Assembly: GCA_026874595.1 (NCBI GenBank) | Contig: CM049311.1 | Span: forward strand, 58,302,453 to 58,366,452 | Length of the DNA stretch: 64,000 bases | Source: Sipunculus nudus | Lineage: Eukaryota; Annelida; Sipuncula; Golfingiida; Sipunculidae | Direction of reading: 5' to 3' | Shown: piece by piece, positions 25,201 through 32,250 of the stretch | How the letters are laid out: each line of letters opens with the position of its first letter | Position numbering within the stretch: position 1 is the stretch's first letter | Translations under genes and position numbers: made by a program | Notes under the pieces: model-generated | Seen by the model: the letters and a program-made list of their open reading frames with translations, nothing else | What the model was told of the DNA's origin: nothing | Databases searched by the model: none

Positions 25201-26350
25201 CTATCTCACAAAGACATATGCATTTTTTTAAAATGTCATCAAAAATTAAATCTGTGATAGCTAAAATTAATTAAACTACACTCGTACTTTCCATTAATCA
25301 CTAATTTCAGAATCTGTTTTAGCTGTAACCAAAAGTTAGCTCAGTAGCAGCATTTGTCTCTCAAATTATTCAATATTTTAAAGGCACTATGTTACTTTTG
25401 CCTTGGATATTCTTTATCATAATTTGGTCTAAATATTTTCATTCAAATACATTATTATTAATATACAAAAACACGTTATAATGGTTATGAAGGATACTGT
25501 ACATATTAATAGTATTTTACCAGTAAATTCCTTGTTTTGTCTGTTTGTGTAACAGAGACCAATCTCTAACACAGGTCTGCAGATTATGTAGCCAACTGGA
25601 GTGGTTTCACATCTACATTAATCTGGCTCAGATGGATGGACTCCTAATGTTTTTGAAAGCAAACAAGATATGTGGACTTCAATATCATGTTAATAATTTC
25701 CCAGGTATTTACTTGATGACACAGAAAGTCAACCAAGAAATGAATATTCCATTTTAGTCAAACAGCGGCAGAACCCAGGATGTTTTTGAAACAATGCAGT
25801 GAGTTCAAATGCATATTATAAATAGCCATAATTAAAATAACTATTAAATTAAAATTTCAACATGAGACCTGTGACATCTTGGTTTTATTTTGTCCCTAAA
25901 ATGGAAGACCCTTCAAGTGGTTTCAAGAAACTGGGAGAAATAAACCTGTCAGGGTTTTACAAAAGTACTATGGGGACACTGTTGAGGCAATTTTTCTGCA
26001 AAGAGGATGCGTATATGCAGAGTTTTTACTAGAATACCCCTTTTTGACCACATCCAATTCCTCAAATCATAGAAGGATATCAATAAGAACATGTCCTTTG
26101 AATAATCCAAATTCCAGACTGACCGTTTGGCATCCTGAGATATTTGTGCTGCACAGCTCAAGGCAATGCACAGCCTCTGGTGTTGTTCCCATTTCACATG
26201 ACCATCCTGAGTGGTCAGTTTCTGAGCACGCTGGATGACATCCAGAATGACTTGTCTGAAGCACTGAGTAATATCTGCAGCACACCCTGGCTGGAGGAAG
26301 AGCTGTCCCAGGCTGTCCAGCAGCAGCTGTCTGTCACCAGGGGACCATAT
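1141..26350 (-). CDS. MDN1: Midasin (MDN1), 5' part of gene, 17 coding exons, continues off the left edge
   Basis: Midasin is the very large dynein-like AAA+ ATPase that strips assembly factors from pre-60S ribosomal particles in the nucleus. I assembled 17 exons by eye on the minus strand; every junction has an AG acceptor and GT donor and all phases agree. They give about 848 codons that align collinearly with the N-terminal domain, AAA1 and the first half of AAA2. Landmarks: AAA1 Walker A GPVGSGKTS (17237-17440), AAA1 Walker B WILLEDID (16417-16652), AAA2 Walker A GETGTGKTS (9631-9843), AAA2 Walker B WVLLDEIN (1575-1711), and MNPATDVGKKDLPPGVRNR with the sensor Asn and arginine-finger region (1141-1245). 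The first ~30 codons and the promoter were not found. The last exon ends in phase 2 and must join an exon left of the window. Introns carry many repeats. Confidence 0.95.
1575..1711 (-). CDS. MDN1: MDN1 exon, AAA2 Walker B
   Basis: Acceptor TTATTTTCAG; GSLVKALKLGEWVLLDEINL, then ATAETLECLSGLLESTGGSV and LLERG, donor GTAGGG. Walker B (VLLDEIN) of AAA2; near identical to vertebrate midasin. Confidence 0.97.
1712..2518 (-). other. MDN1 intron, nothing else recognised
   Basis: AT-rich sequence with T-runs between two MDN1 exons. I see no coding exon, RNA gene or clear repeat in it. The next intron, 2623-3425, is likewise unremarkable. Confidence 0.6.
2519..2622 (-). CDS. MDN1: MDN1 exon
   Basis: Acceptor CTTTTCCAG; SEERSRWEAIGKRLQQLKSQ...ESALAFTFIE, donor GTGATA. 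It matches the KEKWEAFGLRLNHAQ...LLFAFVE helices of the AAA2 insert. Confidence 0.9.
3426..3510 (-). CDS. MDN1: MDN1 exon
   Basis: Acceptor TTGTTAATAG; ECFARRKWSDLFKLIEHTQS...KKTDP, then a split Arg at donor GTAAGT. It corresponds to TCYRQKRWHDLLRLMQHVHKS in vertebrate midasin. Confidence 0.9.
3846..4787 (+). repeat. Partial copy of the CCATGGGTCA-ended repeat family with ~150-bp internal units
   Basis: Starts with ACAAGTGACCAGTGGGTCAT, an imperfect form of the family's 5' terminus. It contains at least three related units beginning CCTTGATAAGATGCA (near 4258, 4404 and 4681). It has no 3' hairpin end; a second 5' terminus starts directly afterwards at about 4788. It sits inside an MDN1 intron. 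Confidence 0.65.
4788..7833 (+). repeat. Full-length copy of the CCATGGGTCA...GCTCAGCTGA hairpin-ended repeat
   Basis: 5' end ACAAGGGACCCATGGGTCAC, followed by GCTCAGCTGA. 3' end GGACAATGGACCACGACTAT, followed by a hairpin ending in GTCAGCTGAGCTAAAA. Inside, a segment with TGGGCAAAATTTAAGGTA is present twice (near 5860 and 7255). The same interior is found reversed at 57571-60196. No coding capacity was recognised. Lies in the 5.5-kb MDN1 intron. Confidence 0.75.
7840..8885 (+). repeat. Truncated copy of the ~340-bp-unit hairpin-ended repeat
   Basis: Degenerate tandem units (recurring TACAATTTGTGCCCT and TAGGTTTCTGAGGAGA-like motifs) ending with a GGACAGACAGATGG run and a degenerate AGCTCAGATGAC... 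terminus near 8850-8880. It abuts the preceding repeat directly. Confidence 0.6.
8989..9103 (-). CDS. MDN1: MDN1 exon
   Basis: Acceptor TTTTTTTTAG; completes Gly and reads FKPVDMRFVVAPFREEFETL...FSRKQNAKFLSHIQ, donor GTATGT. It matches YKPVDHKLIWLPLREAFEEL...FLGHIQ. The following intron is about 5.5 kb because of inserted repeats. Confidence 0.93.
9631..9843 (-). CDS. MDN1: MDN1 exon, AAA2 Walker A
   Basis: Acceptor GTGTCACAG; RAQRSQFAFTRQAVTLLERI, then EPVLLVGETGTGKTSSVQFL (Walker A) and RVINMNQHSDSTDLLGG. Donor GTGAGC, phase 2. This is a canonical midasin AAA2 P-loop. Confidence 0.96.
10289..10401 (-). CDS. MDN1: MDN1 exon
   Basis: Acceptor TGCTTTCAG; AEFYCAKYKPTIEISLAAVS...ASLKKKAADVATLNR, donor GTAGGA. 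It follows the preceding exon without a gap relative to vertebrate midasin (KAEFFCQLYKPEI). Confidence 0.92.
10565..12273 (+). repeat. Repeat element with ~180-bp tandem units and GC-rich terminal hairpin
   Basis: About nine copies of a ~180-bp unit (markers GTCAAAAGTAGGTCAAC and CCAATATCTGCAGGCATTGC). The left edge contains ATGCCCCCGCC (10590). The right edge is a hairpin at 12243-12271: ATGCCCCGGCCAC, loop TTT, GTGGCGGGGGCAT, with one mismatch. The TTCGGAATGACGG run before the hairpin recalls TCGGAACGACACG at the left edge. It lies between two MDN1 exons. Confidence 0.75.
12477..12654 (-). CDS. MDN1: MDN1 exon
   Basis: Acceptor TGTTAACAG; completes Arg, then DLMKWCDRIGADFSVSE...LQEALDCFCACLHKM...EAIAARLNITKVK, donor GTCAGT. 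It matches the LRDLLNWCNRIA...FQEALDCF region between AAA1 and AAA2. Confidence 0.93.
13470..13645 (-). CDS. MDN1: MDN1 exon
   Basis: Acceptor GATTTATCAG; VIVARHPQLTTVLDRLLDIY, then a variable acidic stretch, ending GSFLTRDGRLISTR with donor GTGTGT. It matches SRYPSLLAVVDHLLDIY...GRELSLRDLL in midasin. Confidence 0.92.
13815..14983 (+). repeat. Interspersed repeat with ~300-bp tandem units and terminal hairpin
   Basis: Recurring motifs AGATCTATATGCATG, GGTGGCACCA and AAATGGTTGCAGGTGG mark three to four degenerate units. The element ends in GGCACAAGTTCACTTGTGAC, a short hairpin (CACAAGT/ACTTGTG). Located in the MDN1 intron between 13645 and 15522. No coding signal. Confidence 0.6.
15522..15636 (-). 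CDS. MDN1: MDN1 exon
   Basis: Acceptor TTAAACAG; completes Arg and reads RLLGSDSGWHQQQGHNASVL...LSRSELQQ, donor GTAATG. It corresponds to the RRLLSCGGNWYRPLNSHATLL...LDKRELNEVL stretch after AAA1. Confidence 0.9.
16417..16652 (-). CDS. MDN1: MDN1 exon, AAA1 Walker B
   Basis: Acceptor TATTTGCAG; ALLGTYRCTAVPGEFIWQPG, then the Walker B WILLEDIDYAP, VISILVPIIES and PGFQLFATQR (sensor 1 region). It ends in phase 2 at GTAAGG. Very close to vertebrate midasin. Confidence 0.96.
17237..17440 (-). CDS. MDN1: MDN1 exon, AAA1 Walker A
   Basis: Acceptor TTTCTTACAG; 68 codons in phase 0 from DGDLVNVPSTQRNL to KIQLGDQTDSK, donor GTTAGT. It contains the P-loop GPVGSGKTS followed by LVEHLARLTGR, the signature of midasin AAA1. 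Confidence 0.95.
17911..18404 (-). mobile_element. TTAA-flanked MITE, copy 1
   Basis: A ~490-bp segment bounded by TTAA, with ends TTAAAAGGACATAATC and (reverse complement of the other side) TTAAAGGGACCCAATTACC. It is the reverse-complement relative of 62446-62877, with shared internal stretches such as CCTATAAAGCATGTTG, TCAGGAGATGCCCT and TGTGTGCTGGGATG. The TTAA boundary suggests a non-autonomous piggyBac- or Kolobok-type element. It lies in an MDN1 intron. Confidence 0.7.
18786..18978 (-). CDS. MDN1: MDN1 exon
   Basis: Acceptor TGTGTGCAG; reads RHDPVVREKHEGLLLMES... to VAVGGVLLPRKQTSTETV, then donor GTGAGA. The CGVVLPG-like motif just before AAA1 is conserved with vertebrate midasin. The frame stays open past the donor, but that extension does not resemble midasin. 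Confidence 0.85.
19311..19390. repeat. 40-bp direct tandem duplication
   Basis: Two adjacent copies starting GTTTTGGTATGTTAATATCA, the second at 19351, nearly identical. Intronic. Confidence 0.85.
19589..19696 (-). CDS. MDN1: MDN1 exon
   Basis: Acceptor TTTTCACCAG; completes the split Trp and reads WFAVESVAILLCMSDAARS...QMRELLLR, matching the RWYTANCLALVTCM region of midasin. Donor GTATTA; ends in phase 2. Confidence 0.88.
19764..21988 (+). repeat. Full-length hairpin-ended repeat with ~337-bp tandem units
   Basis: 5' terminus ACAAGTGACCCATGGGTCAT then GACGCTCAGCTGA. At least four units of about 337 bp follow, with CTGCAGAAACTGATGAAACA-type motifs near 20630, 20965, 21303 and 21641. The 3' end is a run of GGACAGAC repeats, then AAAGAGTGATCGCTATAGC and the GTCAGCTGAGCTAAAA hairpin. 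It has the same termini as 4788-7833 but a different interior. Within an MDN1 intron. Confidence 0.8.
21989..23014 (-). other. MDN1 intron remainder, nothing recognised
   Basis: AT-rich sequence with only short chance open frames. One degenerate family tail (GATGGACAAGGTGATCACTA) is visible near 22830. Confidence 0.5.
23015..23157 (-). CDS. MDN1: MDN1 exon
   Basis: Reads VKKNGIRERDLLQAVYRLLL...NVWDWAPFMDFLKAS and ends in a split Trp codon at donor GTGAGT. It corresponds to the MKLRDLMEAAFKFL...LWDWSVCVPLL region of the midasin N-terminal domain. Confidence 0.88.
23215..24310. repeat. Two related repeat segments in an MDN1 intron
   Basis: The motif TTTTTAAGCTT...CTATAAAATCTAA(G/A)TTAAT occurs near 23228 and again near 24130, with similar neighbours (a GGTGGCACCACC motif and a degenerate GGACGGTGGACGGG tail at about 24260). 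These look like decayed members of the GGAC-tailed repeat group. Boundaries are uncertain. Confidence 0.45.
23491..23568. repeat. TCTAGA-rich cluster with 10-bp inverted repeat
   Basis: Several TCTAGA/TCTAG motifs occur within 75 bp. GGCTGTGTCT at 23521-23530 is the exact inverse of AGACACAGCC at 23559-23568, so the segment could form a hairpin. No known function assigned. Confidence 0.5.
24943..25036 (-). CDS. MDN1: MDN1 exon
   Basis: Acceptor TTTTTCTGTCAG, reading FAAGYVGQYPPFYKEEDP...KPKKARK, donor GTAAAA. This is the poorly conserved linker that precedes the LRDL helix in midasin. The 5' half of this exon together with its acceptor and some intron sequence is tandemly duplicated just upstream (25081-25159). 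Confidence 0.8.
25002..25159 (-). repeat. 79-bp tandem duplication of an MDN1 exon start and its acceptor
   Basis: Copy 1 is 25002-25080 and copy 2 is 25081-25159, differing at about three positions. Each copy holds 35 bp of exon, the TTTTCTGTCAG acceptor and some upstream intron. Copy 2 has no downstream donor, so it is a partial exon with a spare splice acceptor. Confidence 0.9.
25160..26123 (-). other. MDN1 intron, nothing recognised
   Basis: AT-rich with short open frames that have no recognisable similarity. Confidence 0.5.
26124..26350 (-). CDS. MDN1: MDN1 exon (most N-terminal one found)
   Basis: Begins after TTATTGACAG with IWSPGDRQLLLDSLGQLF and ends ...ISQDAKR, split before GTCAGT. 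It matches the midasin N-terminal helical domain (the VWTPQDRQ...LLLDLL...ERLC stretch of vertebrate midasin). The frame is open across all 227 bases. It enters in phase 0, so a short upstream coding exon of about 30 codons is expected but not identified. Joined to the next exon, the split Arg codon and the FAAGY continuation align without a gap. Confidence 0.85.
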
Positions 26351-27246
26351 CTGTCAATAAATAATGAATAATAAACAATAGCATTAACATAAGTCACGAT
26401 GTAAAACTGTGTAGCAAATAATGAATTTACCTCCTGTCCCATTGAGCTGAAAATGTAATACATGTTTGTAACCAGTGGTCAGCTCCCTGGGACAGGCATC
26501 TGAGACATGGGTTCACATAAGTGCAGCCGGCATTTACCTGTGCTCTTTCTCCTAGATCAATAAAGCTAGAGGTCTGTGGCTCTATGTGTTCCGCAGAGCA
26601 ACAACTTGGTCCTGTGCACATTCTGTATATATATACTAGATTTAAGAATAAGACTATTAGATATGCTTTTTGCTATATATATAGTAGGTATAGAAAGATG
26701 TTTAAATGGCCATGCTGGTCCATCTCATGGAGATGTGTATTCTTGTTCTAAATCTCTATATAGTAGGTATATCAGGAAAAATTTCAAAATCAGAATTTTA
26801 CAACAATAAAAATATCACAAGACAGAGCTTGATTTAAGGGTCAATAATCAGTTTGAATGAAATAAATTTGATTACTTAGAACAAATTTATTGCATTTTTT
26901 CTGTTTCAGAGTATGAGCCATATCTGACCCCACTTTCCAGCAAAACCTGTGACCACCAGCCAGTCCAAGCAGGCAGTTAATTAGTGAGGGGGCGTGTCCA
27001 TGTCAATTAATTAGGGGGTGTGTCCTGCTGTCTACGATGTAAGGGTTGTCAGACCCAGCTGTCAACACTGTCTTAATTAGGGAGTGGTCACATTATTGGC
27101 AATATTATTTTATGATTCATTTGTAGGATTCTAAATACTTTAATAAACTTATATGATTTAAATTTTAATTATGATTCTTAAATGTCAAAATTGACAGGAA
27201 AACTACATAAAATGTCTAAAGTTGAAGAAACAAGACACACATACTA
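26351..27246 (-). other. Upstream part of MDN1; first exon and promoter expected here or further right
   Basis: The first identified exon enters in phase 0, so one more coding exon must lie at higher coordinates. Minus-strand AG...GT segments such as CTCAATGGGACAGGAG near 26435-26450 could be small exons, but none gives recognisable midasin sequence. I could not place the start codon. Confidence 0.4.
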
Positions 27247-28139
27247 CAGACGATGCCACTTATTTGCAAGTCGGTTAACAGAAAATGCCGCTTATTTGCA
27301 AAAAAATTCTGAAAAACCAAAACCATTTCCTATATGTTATCATTTAAAACGCGCCGCATAATCCGAAGCCTCATAATCGCAAACTTCCGATTAACGCAAG
27401 GGAAAATATGGGCAGAAAGGTAGAAAACTCACATTTCATGCGAGTACTTCAATGAGTTGGGGAGTAGTGTTTGTGTTATCCCATTAATGATCATATACCG
27501 GAACTTCAAATGTAGCCGCTGTAATAACTGCAAGTACACATGTGTACAAAGGACCTTAATTACCCTGTTCTCGGTGATGCAGTTCGATACGGTCACAGCA
27601 CACATCCCTTTGAAGTGGGTTAACAATGGTAGGTTAAAAATACGTCATGCATATTATTTGGAAAAGTCAGACAAGTCTCAGTGCCAGATAGAACACTTTA
27701 ATGCACTGGAGACACACGTGCAGGACACAGCTCAACACACTGTAAAACAAAGCAAATCACAGAGTTCTTTAGGTGTTAACATGATGTTAATTACATCGGA
27801 CATTTTGCATATTTTGTATATTTTTTTTGTATATGAAGTATATTGCCTTTTTAATATATGTGATCTTTAATAACTATCTATGGCTTGGGTTTTAATGTGT
27901 TTTCTTGTAAATATTTTTAATTTTAATAAAAGTTATCGACTACTGGTGTTTTTATTCTTTATCACAATACTAATAGTGTTACAAAACTAATGCTAAATTA
28001 ATTATATATTTGGTGGTCCAAACGATCATTTGGCTTCCCCTTACACATGGTAGACAGTGAACTTCGCCTAAATGCAACTTCGGTTAATTGCAACAAATTT
28101 GCTTGATAAAAGCCTCTTGCAATTAAGCGGCTTCGTCTG
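27247..28139. mobile_element. Non-autonomous Tc1/mariner-pogo-like element, TA-flanked
   Basis: The ends are inverted: CAGACGATGCCACTTATTTG on the left and, read inward from the right, CAGACGAAGCCGCTTAATTG. Both are flanked by the dinucleotide TA (27245-27246 and 28140-28141), the target duplication of the Tc1/mariner superfamily. The 893-bp interior has no recognisable transposase; the longest frames (137 residues at 27457-27870) match nothing I know. Sub-terminal TTCGGATTATGCGGC-like sequence resembles pogo-type elements. Confidence 0.65.
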
Positions 28140-28318
28140 TATACATTATGTAATTAGTTTAGAATTAAACATAATAAGGAGGAGAGGTCCTGGAACATGG
28201 GTTTCCTGTGTAAGTGTGGGTTTGGGTATGACATTAAATCTTGTATAACTCAAATGCAAAACAGTTCCTCATTTTCATATCAGCCCTGCTGGTAGCCTGG
28301 CATCTTGTCTTCTGCTAA

Positions 28319-29874
28319 ATTACTGTATTTCCTTGAATAGACGCCCGGGCGTTTATTTTTTTCAAACCCTGCTTTGACCCGGCGTCTAAACAAGGCCGGC
28401 TTTTATTTAAGGCCGGCGTTTATTAAAAAAATACATTATCAGGCTCATCAGACAAACTAAAAAATTGAACACGCCGAAACAATAAACCCGCCGGTCACTA
28501 CTTAGGGACACAGTTGAAAACATCGCTGGTAAACGGATTGTGTTTACGAAATTTCCTTAGATGCAATATGGATATGGGACACGCACAATCTCCACAATCA
28601 CGCATCATAATAAGAATTAATGGGGAATCACAGCGAGCGATTGCAGTTGTCCACAAGAATCTGTCCGCGCGAGCCTCTCGAAACCAGGTACCCAGGTGTT
28701 ACATGTGGCTGTTTCATTTATTTTACACCGCGTGTTGTTGGTAACATTGTTTCCCTCTGAACACGGGTGGCTCTTCCATGAACGGTTCTGCGCGCACAAC
28801 CGGTAACATCGGTTCCATCGAAAAACGGGGGGTTGTTACTTTTAACGGCACAGCGTAATTCATTTTCATTACACTTTCCTCCCATCATATATTCAACTGA
28901 TTCAGCTCGACACAGCGTATTCAAACGTTTCTGATGTGGTTAATACTGAACACGGGTGGCTCTTTCATTAACTGGGTATCGTCCTAACTGGTTATATTGG
29001 TTCCATCAAAAACGGTGGGCTGGTACGTATAACGGCACTGCGTATTTCGTTTTCATGACACTTTTAACTGATTCAGCTTGACACAGCGTATTAAAGTGGT
29101 TCCGACCTGGTATATACTGGTATGTGACATTTACTGCCGGGAATATTTCTAAATATAGTGTTGTGGACAAGAGTAAACACTATTTTAACTTAAAACTTTA
29201 TCTCAGAAGCATGGTTTTGGTAACAGTGGGGACACACTTAAAAATGCTTAAAAAATGAAAGCAAGGAGCGTAATTTGGCTTGACAGTAGCTACAAATTGT
29301 ACCGCTAGACACCATCATTTAGTGTCTTCATGCTACACAAGAAATATGTACCAAAACGTATTTGAACAGTTCTGTTCAACCATCTGTGAGGCATACTTTC
29401 ACAGTATACCAAGTTGTACCGCTTGTATCATGCGGTACTATTTTTATCTAGCTTGACAGCAGTGTTAGTGTAAGCTTCTAACTGCATGCGTATTTGTGTA
29501 GCGTTTATTAGGATCAGTGATTGGCTTTAATCGTAAAGAAAGAATTAGGAATATTTGGTGTCCCTCATGGAAACAGGCATTCACGTAAGATAAAAGAATT
29601 ATTTACAGAAGAATTAAACATATTATCAATACAACACAAACCGAAATTCATACAACAATCTATGGTCAATTAAACCAGTAAATGCATCAATTTTGTGAAG
29701 GGATATGACATCTGGCGGCAAACATGGAAACTACTCTGACACCAGGCCTGTGAACAAGACAGGCGTCTATTTAAGGCCAGCGTTTTTTTTTTCTGGGACA
29801 CAGTTTTACCCCGGCGACTAAACAAGGCAGGCGACTATTTAAGGCCTGGCGTCTGATCAAGGAAATACGGTAAT
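28319..29874. mobile_element. 1.55-kb TIR element (ATTACYGTATTTCCTTGA termini), non-autonomous
   Basis: Left end ATTACTGTATTTCCTTGA then AGACGCC; the right end read inward is ATTACCGTATTTCCTTGA then AGACGCC. Several GGCCGGCGTTTAT / GGCGTCTATTTAAGGCC motifs lie near both ends. Two related ~190-bp internal segments start GAACACGGGTGGCTCTT (near 28758 and 28950). No transposase frame was recognised, and a clear target duplication could not be defined. Confidence 0.6.
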
Positions 29875-29974
29875 AGTGTTTAGGACTCCTGATCCTGTGA
29901 TTGTAGATGCTATTCCCGACTAACATGACTTCTTATACTGATTTGTATTTCATTTCAGAATAGATAAAATGAAA

Positions 29975-30211
29975 TTAGGGACATCTGATGGAAAACAACG
30001 ACTGTGAAGTTCGACGGACGTCCGACGTCCATTTTTCGTGAAAATGCTCCGTGAATGCCTGCTCTTCCTCCGCTTTTAGCCGGAAACATATTTCCCTGAC
30101 CAGCCTTCTGTTCACCGCTTTGCAGTGTATTTCGCTGATCATCGCTGCCCTCAAGGCTTCGTCAAGATCATGTATATCAAACGGTGCCAATACACGCTTT
30201 CTAATAGACAA
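29975..30211 (-). CDS. Outward-facing ORF in left end of foldback-like element, unknown function
   Basis: An open frame of about 78 residues containing KRVLAPFDIHDLDEALRA, then VREICFRLKAEEEQAF. There is no initiating ATG before it: the frame opens on a TTG next to a T-rich TAG that looks like a splice acceptor (TTTGTCTATTAG), so it may be an internal exon. It reads outward through the element terminus and stops only in flanking DNA. The same 67-residue stretch is encoded in the right end (41912). I do not recognise the family. Confidence 0.4.
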   Translation of the reverse strand: MSIRKRVLAPFDIHDLDEALRAAMISEIHCKAVNRRLVREICFRLKAEEEQAFTEHFHEKWTSDVRRTSQSLFSIRCP

Positions 30212-30330
30212 ATTTCACTATTAATAATACTAATAATGCGACTATTATTCTTTTTTTTTAAATCTGCTTGATATAAAAAATGTTATAAAATTTTAAATAC
30301 GCTAAACAACCCATCAAGTTTGGTATCAAC
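29997..30330 (+). repeat. Left terminal inverted repeat of foldback-like element
   Basis: Near-perfect inverse of 41785-42116 apart from small differences such as one extra T in a T-run. It includes the outward ORF and the junction with the satellite. Confidence 0.85.
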
Positions 30331-32250
30331 GGAAAGTACTTTTCACAGGTAGTCGCATGGTATGAATTTTAGAGTGGCACAAGTGAGCGTTTTAGAGAAG
30401 TCAAATACGACTTTTATTTAATTTTATTTTAATTTAGCGTGAAATTTAAAGTGTTATAAAATTTTAATTACGCTAAACAACCCATTAAGTATGGTATGAA
30501 CGGAAAGTACTTTTTACTGGTAGTCACATGGTATGAAATTTAGAGTTGCACAAGTGAGCGTTTTAGAGCAATCAAATACGACTTTTATTTTATTTTATTT
30601 TAATTTAGCGTGAATTTTAAAGTATTATACATCTTTAAATACGCTAAACAACCCATCAAGTTTGGTATCAACGGAAAGGACTTTTTACTGGTATTCACAT
30701 GGTATGAATTTTAGAGTGGCACAAGTATGCGTGTTAGAGCAGTCAGATACGACTATTATTCATTTTTTTTTAATTTAGCGTGAATTTTAAAGTGTTATTA
30801 ATCTTTAAATACGCTTAACAACCCATCACGTTTGGTATAAACGGAAAGGACTTTTTACTGGTATTCACATGGTATGAATTTTAGAGTGGCACAAGTGACC
30901 GTTTTAGAGCAGTCAAGTACGACTTTCATTCAAATTTTAATTTAGCGTGAATTTTAAAGTATTAAACATCTTTAAATACGCTAAACAACCCATCATGTTT
31001 GGTATCAACGGAAAGGACTTTTTACTGGTATTCACATGGTATGAATTTTAGAGTGGCACAAGTGAGTGTTTTAGAGCAGTCAAATACGACTATTATTCAA
31101 TTTTATTTTAATTTAGCGTGAATTTTAAAGTGATATAAAATATTAATTACGCTAAACAACCCGTCAAGTTTGGTATCAAAGGAAAGGACTTTTCACTGGT
31201 AGTCTTATGGTATGAATTTTAGAGTGGCACAAGTGTGCGTTTTAGTGCAGTCAGATACGACTATTATTCATTTTTTTTTTTAATTTAGCGTGAATTTTAA
31301 AGTGTTATTAATCTTTAAATACGCTAAACAACCCATCACATTTGGTATAAACTGAAAGAACTTTTTACTGGTAGTCACATGGTATGAATTTTAGAGTGGC
31401 ACAAGTGAGCGTTTTAGAGCAGTCAAATACGACTATTATTCAATTTTATTTTAATTTAGCGTGAATTTTAAAGTGTTATAAAATTTTAATTACGCTAAAC
31501 AACCCATCAAGTTTGGTATAAACTGAAAGAACTTTTTACTGGTATTCACATGGTATGAATTTTAGAGTGGCACAAGTGAGCGTTTTAGAGCAGTCAAATA
31601 CGACTATTATTCAATTTTATTTTAATTTAGCGTGAATTTTAAAGTGTTATAAAATTTTAATTACGCTAAACAACCCATCAAGTTTGGTATCAACGGAAAG
31701 TACTTTTTACTGGTATTCACATGGTATGAATTTTAGAGTGGCACAAGTGAGCGTTTTAGAGCAGGCGGATACGACATATATTCAATTTTTTTTCAATTTC
31801 GCGTTGATTTTAAAGTGTTGTATATATTTAAATATGCTTAACAACCCATCAAGTTTGGTATCAACGGAAAGTACTTTTCACTGGTAGTCCAATGGTATAA
31901 AAATCAGAGTGGCACAAGTGAGCGTTTTAGAGCAGTCAGATACGACTATTATTCATTTTTTTAAATTTCTCTTGGATTTAAAAGTGTTATATATATTTAA
32001 ATACGCTAAACAACCCATCAAGTTTGGTACCAACGGAAAGTACTTTTCACTGGTAGTCACATGGTATAAAAATTAGAGTGGCACAAGTGAGCGTTTTAGA
32101 GCAGTCAGATACGACTATTATTCATTTTTTTTAATTTCTCTTGGATTTAAAAGTGTTATATATATTTAAATACGCTTAACAACCCATCAAGTTTGGTATC
32201 AACGGAAAGTACTTTTCACTGGTAGTCCTATGGTATAAAAATTAGAGTGC
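30235..32250 (+). repeat. Satellite array, left arm (about 12 units of 165-171 bp)
   Basis: Tandem units with markers AACCCATCAAGTTTGGTAT, GGTATGAATTTTAGAGTGGC and ACAAGTGAGCGTTTTAGAGC. Spacing between successive AACCCATCA motifs is about 168-171 bp. Orientation is opposite to the right arm. Confidence 0.95.

Noticed and set aside
29975-30211. Possible link of the outward ORF to the PWP2/UTP1 C-terminal region
   Set aside because: Only a few scattered residues agree (PFD, DLD); too weak to name.
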